Source: Cryptomeria japonica (taxonomy: Eukaryota; Streptophyta; Pinopsida; Cupressales; Cupressaceae). From it: DNA of 64,000 bases. The DNA lies in the NCBI RefSeq assembly GCF_030272615.1, contig NC_081409.1, positions 18,602,260 to 18,666,259 of the forward strand, in the 5' to 3' direction. Below, in pieces: positions 34,271 to 44,690 of the stretch. The notes under the pieces were generated by a model. That model worked only from the letters and a program-made list of their open reading frames with translations, was not told where the DNA came from and did no database searches. Position numbers and translations under genes: made by a program. The first letter of the stretch is position 1. Each line of letters opens with the position of its first letter.

Positions 34271-36314
34271 GAGGTAAATTTTCTTCTGATATCATGCTTC
34301 TAGCTACATCTAGAATAGTTTTGTTCTTCCTTTCCACAACTCCATTTTGCTCAGGTGTCTGGGGTGTTGATAGTTATCTTCTAATTCCATTCACTTCACA
34401 AAATGTATTGAACTCCTTAGATGTAAATTCACCTCCTTGATCTGATCTTAAACATTTGATTTTCTTACCGGTTTCATTCTCTACAAGTGCCTTGAACAAT
34501 TTGAATTTCCCAAAAACTTTTGATTTCTCCCTGAGAAAAGTAACCCAATACATTCTAGAATAATCATCAATAATTAGCATGAAATATCTATCTCCCTATA
34601 GACTTCTTGTTCTTTCCGGACCACACAAGTCAGTATGAATTAAATCAAGAACATTATTGGATTTCTCAGAAATACTCTTAAAAGTTGTTCTAACTTTCTT
34701 TCCCATTTTACATTCCTTAGATACTGGATTATGAGGTTTGACAATCTTAGGTAAATCCCTTATTGCTTTAGATGAACTAATCTTTACAATGCAATCAAAG
34801 TTCACATGACAAAGTTTTTTATGCCATAACCAACTTTCATCAATGTGTGCAATCAAGCATGTCTTTTCATTGTTATTCAAATGAAAGATATTACCTCTAG
34901 CTTGATTGCCAGTTGTAATTTCCAAACCAGTTCTGTTCATGATTTTGCATTTGTCATTCTCGAATTGTAATTTAAATCGCTTTTCAACTAATTGACCAAC
35001 ACTCAAAAGATTATACTTCAAACCTTCAACATAATAAACGTTGTCAGTATTGTGCTTACCATCAAAAGATATAGTGCCTTTTCCTCTGATCAAACAATCT
35101 TTGTCAAATCCAAATCTTACTAGACCTCCATTGTATTCCTGAAAACATAAGAATTTACTTTTATCACTAGTCATATGATGTGAACATCCGAAATCTATAA
35201 TCCATTCATCCTTTTCTTCAATTTTAGCTGCCAGGGCCTGCTCTACTAGTGAAATAGTAGGTGCCGATTGATTTTCTGTTATTGCAACAAAAGCCCATCC
35301 ATTGTTTGTCGGTTCTTCATCAAAATCATCAGTAACTCCTTCATCAACATAGTAACATTATTTGTCTCTATTCTTCTTAAATCTGTATCTCTGATATTCA
35401 GGGTTAGGCTTATATGTTCTTTTAGCTTCGTCTCTCAATCTTGCATGTCTATCAGGACATCTAGATGCCATATGACCAAATTTATTGCAATTAAAACATT
35501 TAAATTGTGCTTTACCTTCATACTTACTTCCAATAGGACCTTTAGGCATTTTCCTTGCAAATAGTGCTTCAAGTTCTTCATTTTCCCTCCTGATATCTTC
35601 AAGTTCTCTTGCATAAAGTGCTTTCCAATTAGATTTATTAGATGATGATGATGATGCAGATGATGATGCTTTGAAGGCTAAATCTATTTTAATTGTAGCA
35701 ACATGGCCAAATTCCTCAAGCTCAAATGTTGAAAGTTTTCCAACCAAGGTGTCTCTAGATATTGATGTATTAGACATTGTTCTCAACTCATTAATAGCAA
35801 TTACTTTCATTTTGTATGTCGATGGCAATGCTCTCAAAACTTTAGAAACAATTTCATCTTCACTTAAGGAACCTCCACAACATTGTATTCCCAAAATGAT
35901 TTCATTAACCCTTTCCATAAAAGCAAAAATTCTTTCATCTTCTTCCATTTTCAGATTTTCATACCTGACCTGGAAGCATTCTAGTTTTGCAATTTTAACA
36001 GTGGTATCTTCTTCATTCAATGTCTCCAATCTATACCAAATAGCTTTAGCAGTAGATTGATATGATAATCCCATGATTTGCTAATCTGACAAGGTGCTCA
36101 AAAGTGCTTCTCTTGCTTTGCAGTCATTCTCTTGATCCTTACCCAATGTAGGTGGATTAGGTTGACCCGGTGTAGGACCAACATAATCATTTTGTGTAAC
36201 ATCCCATATGTCTCTTCCAATGCAATTTAGATGTGTCTCCATTCCAATCTTCCATATATCATAGTTAGTTCCATCAAGTTTCAGAATGTCCTTCCTGGAA
36301 AAGTTAGTTGCCAT
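34271..36314 (-). pseudogene. Z2 gag-protease-integrase in one frame
   Basis: Gag starts at ATG 36314, and a single frame of about 680 codons runs to the deletion join with only four stops (about 36076, 35359, 34593, 34371). The gag has a CCHC knuckle (CFNCNKFGHMASRC, about 35495-35454). The protease motif reads IIDFGCSHH at about 35195, so the DSG active site is DFG and the protease is probably dead. The integrase HHCC finger is at about 34835-34715, and all three acidic residues of the core remain (HTDLCGP, RSDQGGEF, VVERKN). It is the best preserved Copia gag-IN in the window. Plus-strand ORFs at 35268 and 35671 are its shadows. Confidence 0.88.
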
Positions 36315-36360
36315 TGAATCTCCTCAAGTTGTTAAACTTCTACAAAAAAAAGTGGACTTA

Positions 36361-36374
36361 GCTCTGATACCAAT
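36361..36374 (-). other. Z2 primer binding site
   Basis: On the minus strand it reads ATTGGTATCAGAGC directly after the LTR end, the initiator-Met tRNA match. Confidence 0.9.
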
Positions 36375-37460
36375 TGTTAGGAGCTAGAGGGAACTGAGAG
36401 GGGGGGGGGGGTGAATCAGTTGTCCATTAATTTCAACCCAAATATAACTTAATCAAACTTGATACTTAATACCGGTAAACCAAACTTAATGTCGGTTAAT
36501 AGATTAACAGTAAACATCAATACCGATGAAACTTAATGCATGGAATAGAAAGAGAAACAACATCTACAACACATAACACATAGATTTGTACGTGGAAACC
36601 CCGTAAGGGGAAAAACCACAATGGGAAACCTTACCCACAATCAGATGATACTACTATAGATAGTATGTGTATACATATGGGGTCTGCAGATGTAGAAAGG
36701 CCAATCGCCTAGAGCTCACTGCTCAATCACAAAATAGGAGTCACACTGACTACAATTGGATGATTAAATCCAATGATAATGTACTGCTCAAAGTAGCATC
36801 TCCTATGATGGATTCAGTACCGGTTAAGCTCTGATAATCACCTTCTCTCTGGTCTGCTCATAAGATCTTATATATTCGCTCATACCATGTTACAATACCA
36901 TGACCTTACATACCATATCCTTACATACCATATCCTCACATCTCACAATTGAGATCTTACATATATACCAAAACCTAGGACCAAATGTGTAGGTCGGCTA
37001 ATTAAGAATATTACAATAAAATCATTTACAAATGAGTCAAGATGCGATGCATCATGTTGGCTCAATGTAATTACAACAATACCAATTGATTAAATCATCT
37101 CCATAACGTGTCGTGCTGATCTGGAATAGATAATGCATGTTGGTCCATAACCTAGACCAATTTTCCGGTAACAACAAATATGTCAACCCGATTAGATAAA
37201 TAACCAAAATACCAAAACCAAGTGTCCAAAGCATGTCTTCGACATAACCAAGTGATCTCCAGATGATAACAAGTCATCCTCAATGCCGGTGAACAATATA
37301 ACCTATCGGTGAACCAAATATCAGTGATTGTGCATGTCACTGAACTTGATGGTGAACATAATGTGTCGGTTCAACATAACCAAAAATCTCTAGAAGGATA
37401 AGTGCATATAAGTGTTGACATCAATGACCAAAACAATGCAACATATCCATAATACCAACA
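36375..37460 (-). repeat. Z2 5' LTR
   Basis: It is 1,086 bp, TGTTGG to CTAACA on the minus strand. Hairpin 1 lies at 36591-36620 (right arm with one change). Hairpin 2 is partial at 36392-36421. GCCGAC with the GACC/GGTC dyad lies at 36979-36998. Its outer end is followed by CTTCA (37461-37465). Confidence 0.9.
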
Positions 37461-37465
37461 CTTCA

Positions 37466-38240
37466 GAACTCTAAGGTTTCAGGGTTCCGAAGAAGGTGAA
37501 TCGAGACTCTGGAATCCCAAGGTTCCGGGATCCCAAAGAGGGTAATCTAAGGATGAACCTAAGGCTCAACAAAATCAACTTATTGAAAACATGAAATCTA
37601 ATCTAAATCTAAACTAGGAAAGCAAAAAAAATGAAAAATGAGAAAAACCAAACAAAAAGAGACCAACATGGATAAGGCGAGTCAACAACAAACATGTGCA
37701 CTGCGGGAGAGGTAATCGCCGAAGGAGAGCTCTAATTTCACAAAGAATGAGTGCACAAATGAGTTAAAACAACTTATCTAGGCATATTTATAGCCTCCCT
37801 CAGACAACCATACGACTCCACATAATGCATCAACCTTGGGATTTTGGGACTCGGGGATCCTGAGATAAAACATGGAGAAGTCCAAGATCTTTGGATTCCG
37901 GGGCTCTAAAAGGAAAGACCAAAAATCACCCCGGGACTCCAAAAAGATCAAAAATCACCCTGGGCCTCTGGAGTTTCGGAGTTTTGGGGTGAAACTCAAA
38001 ATTAAAAAAATGAACCCAGTTCTAAGATTCCTTAGTCTTGAGGTTCAAAAGCAAAACCAAGCCTATAAAATAGAGACAAAACAAAACACGAAGAACTCGA
38101 GATTCCGGTGTTTTGAGATCTCGAGGCTTCAATGAGGAAAAGAAAACAAGACTTCAGGATACCAAGGTTCCGAGATTACAAAGCAAAACAAAAGGACAAG
38201 CAAAAGAGTACTTTGGGAACTTGGGGTTCCAAAGTGAGAA
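37466..38240. repeat. Degenerate G/C-rich short repeats around a TATA region
   Basis: The repeat pattern of 30362-30705 continues on the far side of Z2 at 37466-37560 and again at 37830-38240. Plus-strand ORFs 37872-38135 and 38113-38439 follow the repeat period and are not credible genes. Nothing recognisable is present in 37561-37760 or 38241-38480. Confidence 0.5.
37785..37792 (-). promoter_or_regulatory. Minus-strand TATA box candidate upstream of the unknown ORF
   Basis: On the minus strand TATAAATA sits in a typical GGCTATAAATATGCC context. The region downstream is a T-rich leader and then the short repeats. Once Z2 is removed, it points toward the unrecognised ORF copy B (start 33558), with roughly 0.7 kb of leader. 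It could be a gene promoter or the U3/R border of an LTR. Confidence 0.4.
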
Positions 38241-38486
38241 GAACAAAAAACACAAGGAGAAGGTAAAAAGAAAGAAAACAAAAGGCAAAAAAAGGGGGAA
38301 CTGCATTTTCACATCAAATAAAATGACAGGGCTAGATCATATGAAGGGCATAATAGACAGGTGCCCCAACAAAGATAGGATTAGGGCAAGAATTAACAAC
38401 AATGTGATAACATGTGTGACCAATTGGATAGACTGTTGAAATGATAAAATCATATAGGTTCCCCTAGCAAGAATAAGATTAAGTGC

Positions 38487-38750
38487 AATGTGATAAAAAT
38501 ATACACTGAAATCTATAGTGTCATGTGATAAACATAAGCACTAGAAGGACAAAGCCTGATAAGAAACACCATGTGATAGACATAAGTACTACTGGGATAA
38601 ACTTGACTGGGTGATGCCATGTGATAAACATAAATATCGTAGACATAGGATAGACAATAAGAGCCATGCGATAAACATATGAACTACTAGGATAGGATAT
38701 GTTAAGATAAGCAACACAATGTGATAAACATAAACACTACTAGGACTGAT
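38487..38750 (+). repeat. Degenerate minisatellite, ~48-bp period
   Basis: ATGTGATAAACATAA-like cores occur at 38487, 38523, 38571, 38619, 38665 and 38719, giving spacings of 36, 48, 48, 46 and 54. The units also share a CACTACTAGGA-like segment. It ends just before the PMD reading. Confidence 0.7.
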
Positions 38751-38780
38751 AGAGTTGATGCACTTTACTTCGTATGATTG

Positions 38781-39145
38781 CAGGAGTACTTGGCTTTGTT
38801 GGAGTCTTGGGAGAGATTCCCGATGACACAAACGCTATAGCCAGAGTTGTTCAAGGAGGACCATAGAGAAATAGAGGCCATGGGATTATGACACATCATG
38901 TTCATGCCTGAGATTTAGGCGAACATGGGCTTGTTGGCTGCATTGGGGGAGCGATGGCATTCAAAGACTTGCACATTTCATCTATAAATTGACAAGATTT
39001 CAATGACCTTGGAGGATGTGCATAGGATACTGAGGATACCTATCAATGGAGAGTTAGTTGTATATGATTAGGAAAAATATTTGGATGCTATGCAGCGGAT
39101 TTTTGGGGATCCAAACCTGGAGATCTAAGGAGGACGTGTCAGTTG
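38781..39145 (+). pseudogene. Plant mobile domain (PMD) pseudogene, N-terminal part
   Basis: In the frame of the CAG at 38781 one reads a PMD-type sequence with GERWHSKTCTFHL, followed after a stop by SMTLEDVHRILRIPINGEL and RIFGDPNLEI. These fit the family core 'RW..ET.TFHLP.GE.T.TLEDV..L.GLPI.G'. At least six stops are present. PMD (MAIN-like) domains occur in plant genes and in transposons. The sequence is cut at 39145 by element T and continues at 50161. TTGCAG just before GAG at 38784 could be a splice acceptor. It is a relic and cannot be expressed as protein. Confidence 0.75.
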
Positions 39146-39420
39146 TGTTATGACATTTTCACACATCGCCCCATTGCAAATGGGGACCCCCATTTTTTTT
39201 CTCAGAATAGGCATCTTAGTTTATTTAGTCATTAACATTTGTGAATGAGTAAGAGATGTCAAGTTGAGGTCATGTTGCAAAATTGCTTGAGGTTGTAGGT
39301 TGTCAATAATGTTAATATATTGCAAGGATAAAATCAGGTTGATAAGAAGTTCTATAGGAGACCTTGCATATTGACTCAAGTTGATGATGAGTAAAAAATT
39401 TCGAAGTATGAGACCTTGCA

Positions 39421-39558
39421 CATCAACTTAGGTTGGCAGGAAATCTCTAAGTGCCTACAATTCAACTTCGGTTGGTAGGAAGTCTAACAACATGTGGATC
39501 GACTTAGGTTGGTAGGAAGTTTCTAACTGCCTGCAGATCAACCTAGGTTGGTAAGAAG
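39421..39558 (+). repeat. Tandem ~38-bp repeats in T
   Basis: Four units share ATCAACTTAGGTTGGTAGGA-like sequence starting at 39421, 39461, 39497 and 39535. Weaker relatives lie at about 39376 and 39613. They may be the regulatory repeats often seen in long LTRs. Confidence 0.7.
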
Positions 39559-42177
39559 GTGAAATTTATTAAATGAATGCCAAACTCCAATGATGAGAAG
39601 GATGTTGCGAATCAATCTAAGTTGGCAATTAAAAGCGATGAAGAGAATTTTAAGGGTATTTTGACCTCAATAAGTATTGAACCTCTTGCGCACCTACTTG
39701 AATTGGAAAGAAATAAAGTCTAATTAATCGAGTCCAAATCAACTTGAGTTGAAAGGAAAGTGAATTTCTCAAAAGATGACAAGGTAAATTAACTTAAGAT
39801 CATGAGAAAGGTCGATGGGAGAATGTTTTATCTTCTTAAGTGACTAAGGTATAACTTTTGCAAAATGAGAAGGTTGAGTAAACTAAGTCACTTAGCTCAA
39901 ACACTTCGACTTGGGGTAATAAAGAGAATCATATGGATCAACTTAAGTTGCTCAAAATTTACAAGCACTATGATGAGAAGCTAAAACTTATAAACTTAAA
40001 TCTCAACAATGAGAAGGAAGTTCAAGTTCAACCTCTAGCAATAGGAAGTCAATCTCCCTAAGAAAGAAAGAAGATGCAAACAAACCTAAGTTCATGGGAA
40101 GGAGTATCCAAGAAAGTAAAATCAAGATGGAACGTCTACACTTGGAGGGTTAAGTAAGGTGAAATTAAGAAGTCAAAACCAAGAAGATGGAAAGATACAA
40201 GTTGGATGAGATGAAATTTGCTAGAAAGTAAGAGAGATGAATTTGCTAAATAAAGAAAGACTAAAACTATCTTCTTACAAAGATGAAACTCTTAAGTCGC
40301 AAAGATGAAGATTGAAAATACTTAAGTATCAAAGTCAAACTTCTAAAGATGTAAGTTGGCAAATTACCAAGTAGAGGAAAGATGCAAACCAACCTTAGTT
40401 CATGGGAAGGATAACTAAAGATGATAAAAGTCAAACATCTATCCTTAAGAGATCAAGAATGCAAATTTCACAAAAGCTCAAATCAATTTAAGAAGTTAAA
40501 ATAAACAAATTTGAACACGAAGAAGTTTGAGAGATGCAAGTTACATGATATGAAGTTCACTGGAAAGGAAAGAAGGGTAAGTTAGCTAAACAAAGGTGTA
40601 GACAGGAGACTTTTATGTTGCAAGGATGAAGGTTGGAAATTATCAAGTTAAAACCAAACCTCTAAGGAAGTGAGTTGGACAATGATAAAGCAAATTTGAA
40701 AGGTAGTTCAAACGTGGACAACTGGAGGTTAAGCAAAATCACATGAGGAAAAGTTGATTTGTATCTAAGCGAATTTTAAAAGGTAAAGGTAAATCGATCC
40801 TTTAGGAAGATGAAAGATAAAATCTTTAAATCAAAAGATGAAGGTAGAAAATTGTTAAGTATCAAATTCTAACCTCTAGGGATACAAGTTGGTGGAATTA
40901 TCAAAAGATGGAAGTGCAAATTAAAACCAACATAAGAAATCACTACAAGGCAGACTGTTGGAAGGTGGAAGATCGATGGATAGAGGTTGATGGGTGCTCC
41001 AAAGCAAGGTGGCATTTCATCTATATCAAATCGATTGGGAGGTGAAGTAAAATCAAAATATGTTTAATCAAATTCAAGGCAATTTGGATTAAAGAAATTT
41101 TAAATTTACTTGCTAAAGTTGATCCTCCAAGGAAGTTAAAAGAATGTGATTTATTAAGTAACAAAACATTTTAACTTTAAGTCGGCTTAGTGAAACCTTG
41201 AAAAGATGCGACTATGGTAAGTTAAAGCATATAAAGGTGAGGAAGTGCATGCTCATTCCTTCATATTTGAAACCTACAGAGTAAACGTTAAAATATAATC
41301 GAAATTATTTCAAGTTTGGGTAGATGAAATTTAAACCATGATTGAAATTGCTTCAAGAAATATTATTGACTTTGCCTAAGCTGAAAGAAGAACCCTCCAA
41401 CCTCAATCTTACCAAGTTACTTTGAATCTAAATCAAAAGATGACTCAATGAATTTACCTTAAGAACTAAAAATCAGAGAACTGATCAAATACCACTAAAT
41501 CTCCCTTAAAGAGGATACAACTAGAAACAAGGATCTTCACACATCAACTCAAGGATGGAAGAATTAAAGGGGTTGGCCAAAGACCAAAGCCCAAAGGGTT
41601 TTAACTCTGATTTTTTGAGTGATAATCAAACCTCCAAAGTCACAAAAATTAGGTTTTTTAATACAAATTGAATGAACTATCATGATTTTCCAGAATTTAA
41701 CATAGATAATTTTAATTTTGGATTTGAAAGAATTTGTATTCACAAAAGGAAATCAAAATTTAGGAATTTTTTTGAAAAAGTTTAAAATTGTCCTTCAAAT
41801 GTTCTAACTTCTAGCTTTGTAGATGAACATGTTAGGGGAAGATACACACGACAACTTGGAGAAGGCAAACTGACATCATAGAATAAGGTTGGAAGCTTAA
41901 AGAATATCACAACATTAACACATTTAAGCCAAGTCAACAAGGAGATCCACATATTGAGGTCTAGCTCAACGTTCTTAAGGACTTGGACATATTTCACATT
42001 TCAACATCAAGTTCGTCAACATGATAGAAGATACCTCAAAGATGCATGAAGAGAATACACTTCACATGGGTTCCAAAAGGGGTGAAAGTCTACTTTTCAA
42101 GACAACAACATGTTCCAAGTCCAAGACAAAGAAGTTCAAGATAAAAAAAGGTTAAGGAAGGAAGTATTTCAAGATTC

Positions 42178-43257
42178 TATTGGTATTTTGGATATGTTGA
42201 TATGGTTTTGTCATTGATGTCAACACCTATTAACATTTATCAACTCTGGTCAGCCTACTAGCATTTGGAGAATTGGTTATGTTCACCAACAACCAAGTGA
42301 CTTTATGCACAGTCACCAGTATCTGGTACACCGGCAGGATATAATGATCACCGACACTTGGAATGGCATGGAAAACACTTGGTTATGTTGAAGACATCGT
42401 TTGGACACTTGGTCTTGGAGATTTGTTCATTGGTATATTCAAGTTTGCATATTTGCTGTTACCGGCAAATAGATCCAGAATAAGCACCGACAGACTTATC
42501 TATTCCAGATTAGCATGACACGCTTTGGAGATGATTTATTATTATTATAAATGCATTAAGATGACATGTTGAATCAGATATTGCATTGGTTATTGATTTA
42601 ATTGTAAATTGTTTTTATTGTAATATCTTTTAGAGCCAACCTACTAAAATTGGTCTTAAGTTATGGTATATATGTAAGATTTTATTTGTAAGATCAATAT
42701 GCGATTGGGAAACAGAATTGTAAGAAGGTATATGCGAGAATAAAAAAAGTTATACACATAGACATCAATTGAAGGTTGAAGGAAGGTTTTTGTGAAGGGA
42801 ATCGGAACTACACCGGTACTGAATCCAGCATATGAAGATGCTATTTTGAGCAGTACATCTTTATTGGATCTAACCATCCAATTGTAGTCATTGTGACTCC
42901 TATTTTGTGTTTGAGCAGTGAGCTCTAGGTGTTTGGCCTTTCTGCATGTGCAGACCCCATTTGTATACACATACTATCTATAGTAGTATCATATGATCAT
43001 GGGTAAGGTTTCCCACCATGGTTTTTCCCCTTACAGGGTTTCCATGTACAAACTTTGGTGTTATGTATTGTGGATGTTATTGTCTTTCTGTTTCATGCAT
43101 TAATCTTTACCGGTACTTCAACTAACTGATAAACTGTCTATTGACATAAAGTTTGGTTTACCAGTATTAAGTATTAAGGTTGGTTAAGTTGTTTTTGGTT
43201 TGAATTTATTTGACAACTGATTCACCCACCCCTCTCAGTTGTCTCTAGGACCTAACA
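42178..43257 (+). repeat. V 5' LTR
   Basis: It is 1,080 bp. Hairpin 1 is at 43017-43046 (CATGG/CCATG) and hairpin 2 at 43212-43243 (GACAACTGA/TCAGTTGTC). The GACC arm of the dyad has decayed to AACC at about 42638. Confidence 0.92.
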
Positions 43258-43272
43258 ATTGGTATCAAAGCC
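43258..43272 (+). other. V primer binding site
   Basis: ATTGGTATCAAAGCC directly follows the LTR; it has one difference from the TGGTATCAGAGC of X and Y. Confidence 0.88.
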
Positions 43273-43314
43273 TAGTCCTCTTTTTGCAGAAGTTTAACAG
43301 CTTGAGGAGATCCA

Positions 43315-44690
43315 ATGTCTTCTAACTAAGGACATTCCTAAACTTGATGGAACCAAATATGGCATATGGAAGATCGCGATGGAGACACATCTGAATTGCA
43401 TTGGAAAGGACATCTGAGAAGTTACAAAGAATGGCTATACTGCTCCTACTTGTAATCAGCCTAATCCACCTAACTTGGCTAAAGATGAAGAAAATGATTG
43501 CAAAGCAAGAGAAGCACTTTTGAGCACATTATCAGATCAGAAAATCATGGGATTATTAGATAGGTCTACTGCTAAATCTATTTGGGATCATTTGGAAACA
43601 CTAAATGAAGGAGATTCCACAGTCAAAATTGCAAAACTTGAAAGCTTCTGAGTCAGGTATGGACATTTGAAAATGGAAGAAGATGAAAGGATTTTTGCTT
43701 TTATGGAAAGAGTTAATGAAATTGTTTTGGGTATTAAATATTGTGGAGGATCCTTGAGTGAAGATGAAATTGTTTCAAAAGTTTTAAGAGGATTGCCACC
43801 GGCATACAAAATGAAAGTTACTGCTATAAATGAGTTAAGAACAATGCCTAATACATCAGTAACTAGAGATACATTGATTGGAAAACTTTCAGATTTTGAA
43901 ATTGAGGAATTTGGTCCTATTGCTACTATAAAGACAGATTTAGCTTTTAAGGCATCAACATCATCTGCACCATCATTTGACAAATCTGATTGGAAAGCCT
44001 TTTATGCAAGAGAACTTGAAGAAAGCAAGAGAGAAAATGAAGAACTTGAAGAACTTGAAGCACTATTTGCAAGGAAAGTGCCTAAAGGTCCAATTGGAAG
44101 TAAGTATGAAGGTAAATCACCTTTTAAATGTTTTAACTGTAATAAGATTGGTCATATGGCTTCAAGATGCATTGATAGACATGCAAGCTTAAGAGAAGAA
44201 GCTAGAAGAACATACAAGCCTAACCCTGAATATCAGAGATATAGATTTAAGAAGAATAAAGACAAGTCTTGTTATCTTGTTGATGAAGGAGTCACTGATG
44301 ATTCTGATGAGGATCTGACAGACAATGGACGGGTCTTTGTTTCTATAACAGAAGATCAGCTGACACCTACTATTCAACCGGTAGAGTAGGCCCTGGTAGC
44401 TAAAATTGAAGTTAAGGATGAATGGATCATTGATTCAGGATGTTCACATCATATGACTGGTGATAAAAGTAAATTCTTGACTTTTCAGGAATGTAATGGA
44501 GGTCTTGTAAGATTTGGAGATGATAAAGCTTGTTTGATCAAAGGAAAAGGTATTATATCTCTTGATGGTAAGCATAATACTGACAATGTTTACTATGTTG
44601 AAAGTTTAAAGCATAATCTTTTGAGTGTTGGACAATTAGTTGAGAAAAGATTTCAGTTACAATTCAAGATAAGAAATACAAAATTATGAA
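43315..44690 (+). pseudogene. V gag and protease
   Basis: The start ATG at 43315 corresponds to the Y start, but a stop and a frameshift follow within about 10 codons. From about 43650 one frame runs through gag and protease to about 44687, broken only by a TAG at 44387 (CAG to TAG). The CCHC knuckle CFNCNKIGHMASRC is at about 44128-44169. The protease motif IIDSGCSHH is at about 44429. The protease C-terminus is lost in a frameshift near 44670. Minus-strand ORF 43588-43983 is a shadow. Confidence 0.87.

Larger units (their letters stand above)
33946..37460 (-). mobile_element. Copia element Z2, RT and RNase H deleted
   Basis: This minus-strand Copia element of 3,515 bp has perfect CTTCA target duplications. 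It has a 5' LTR (36375-37460), PBS, gag, protease and integrase, then jumps straight into the last third of the 3' LTR (33946 to about 34265). RT, RNase H, PPT and the start of the 3' LTR are missing. It is related to X, Y and V, and its LTR start TGTTGGTATTATGG is close to Y. Since Z1 shares the deletion join, the deletion came before the local duplication. Confidence 0.92.

Noticed and set aside
35268-36060. Plus-strand ORFs of 98 and 129 codons
   Set aside because: They are exact shadows of the Z2 gag on the minus strand.
38487-38750. Regularly spaced repeats that could suggest a CRISPR-like array
   Set aside because: The repeats are degenerate, spacers are not uniform and the context is plant nuclear DNA. 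It is a minisatellite.
43588-43983. 131-codon minus-strand ORF
   Set aside because: It is a shadow of the V gag; the same shadow recurs opposite other gags.
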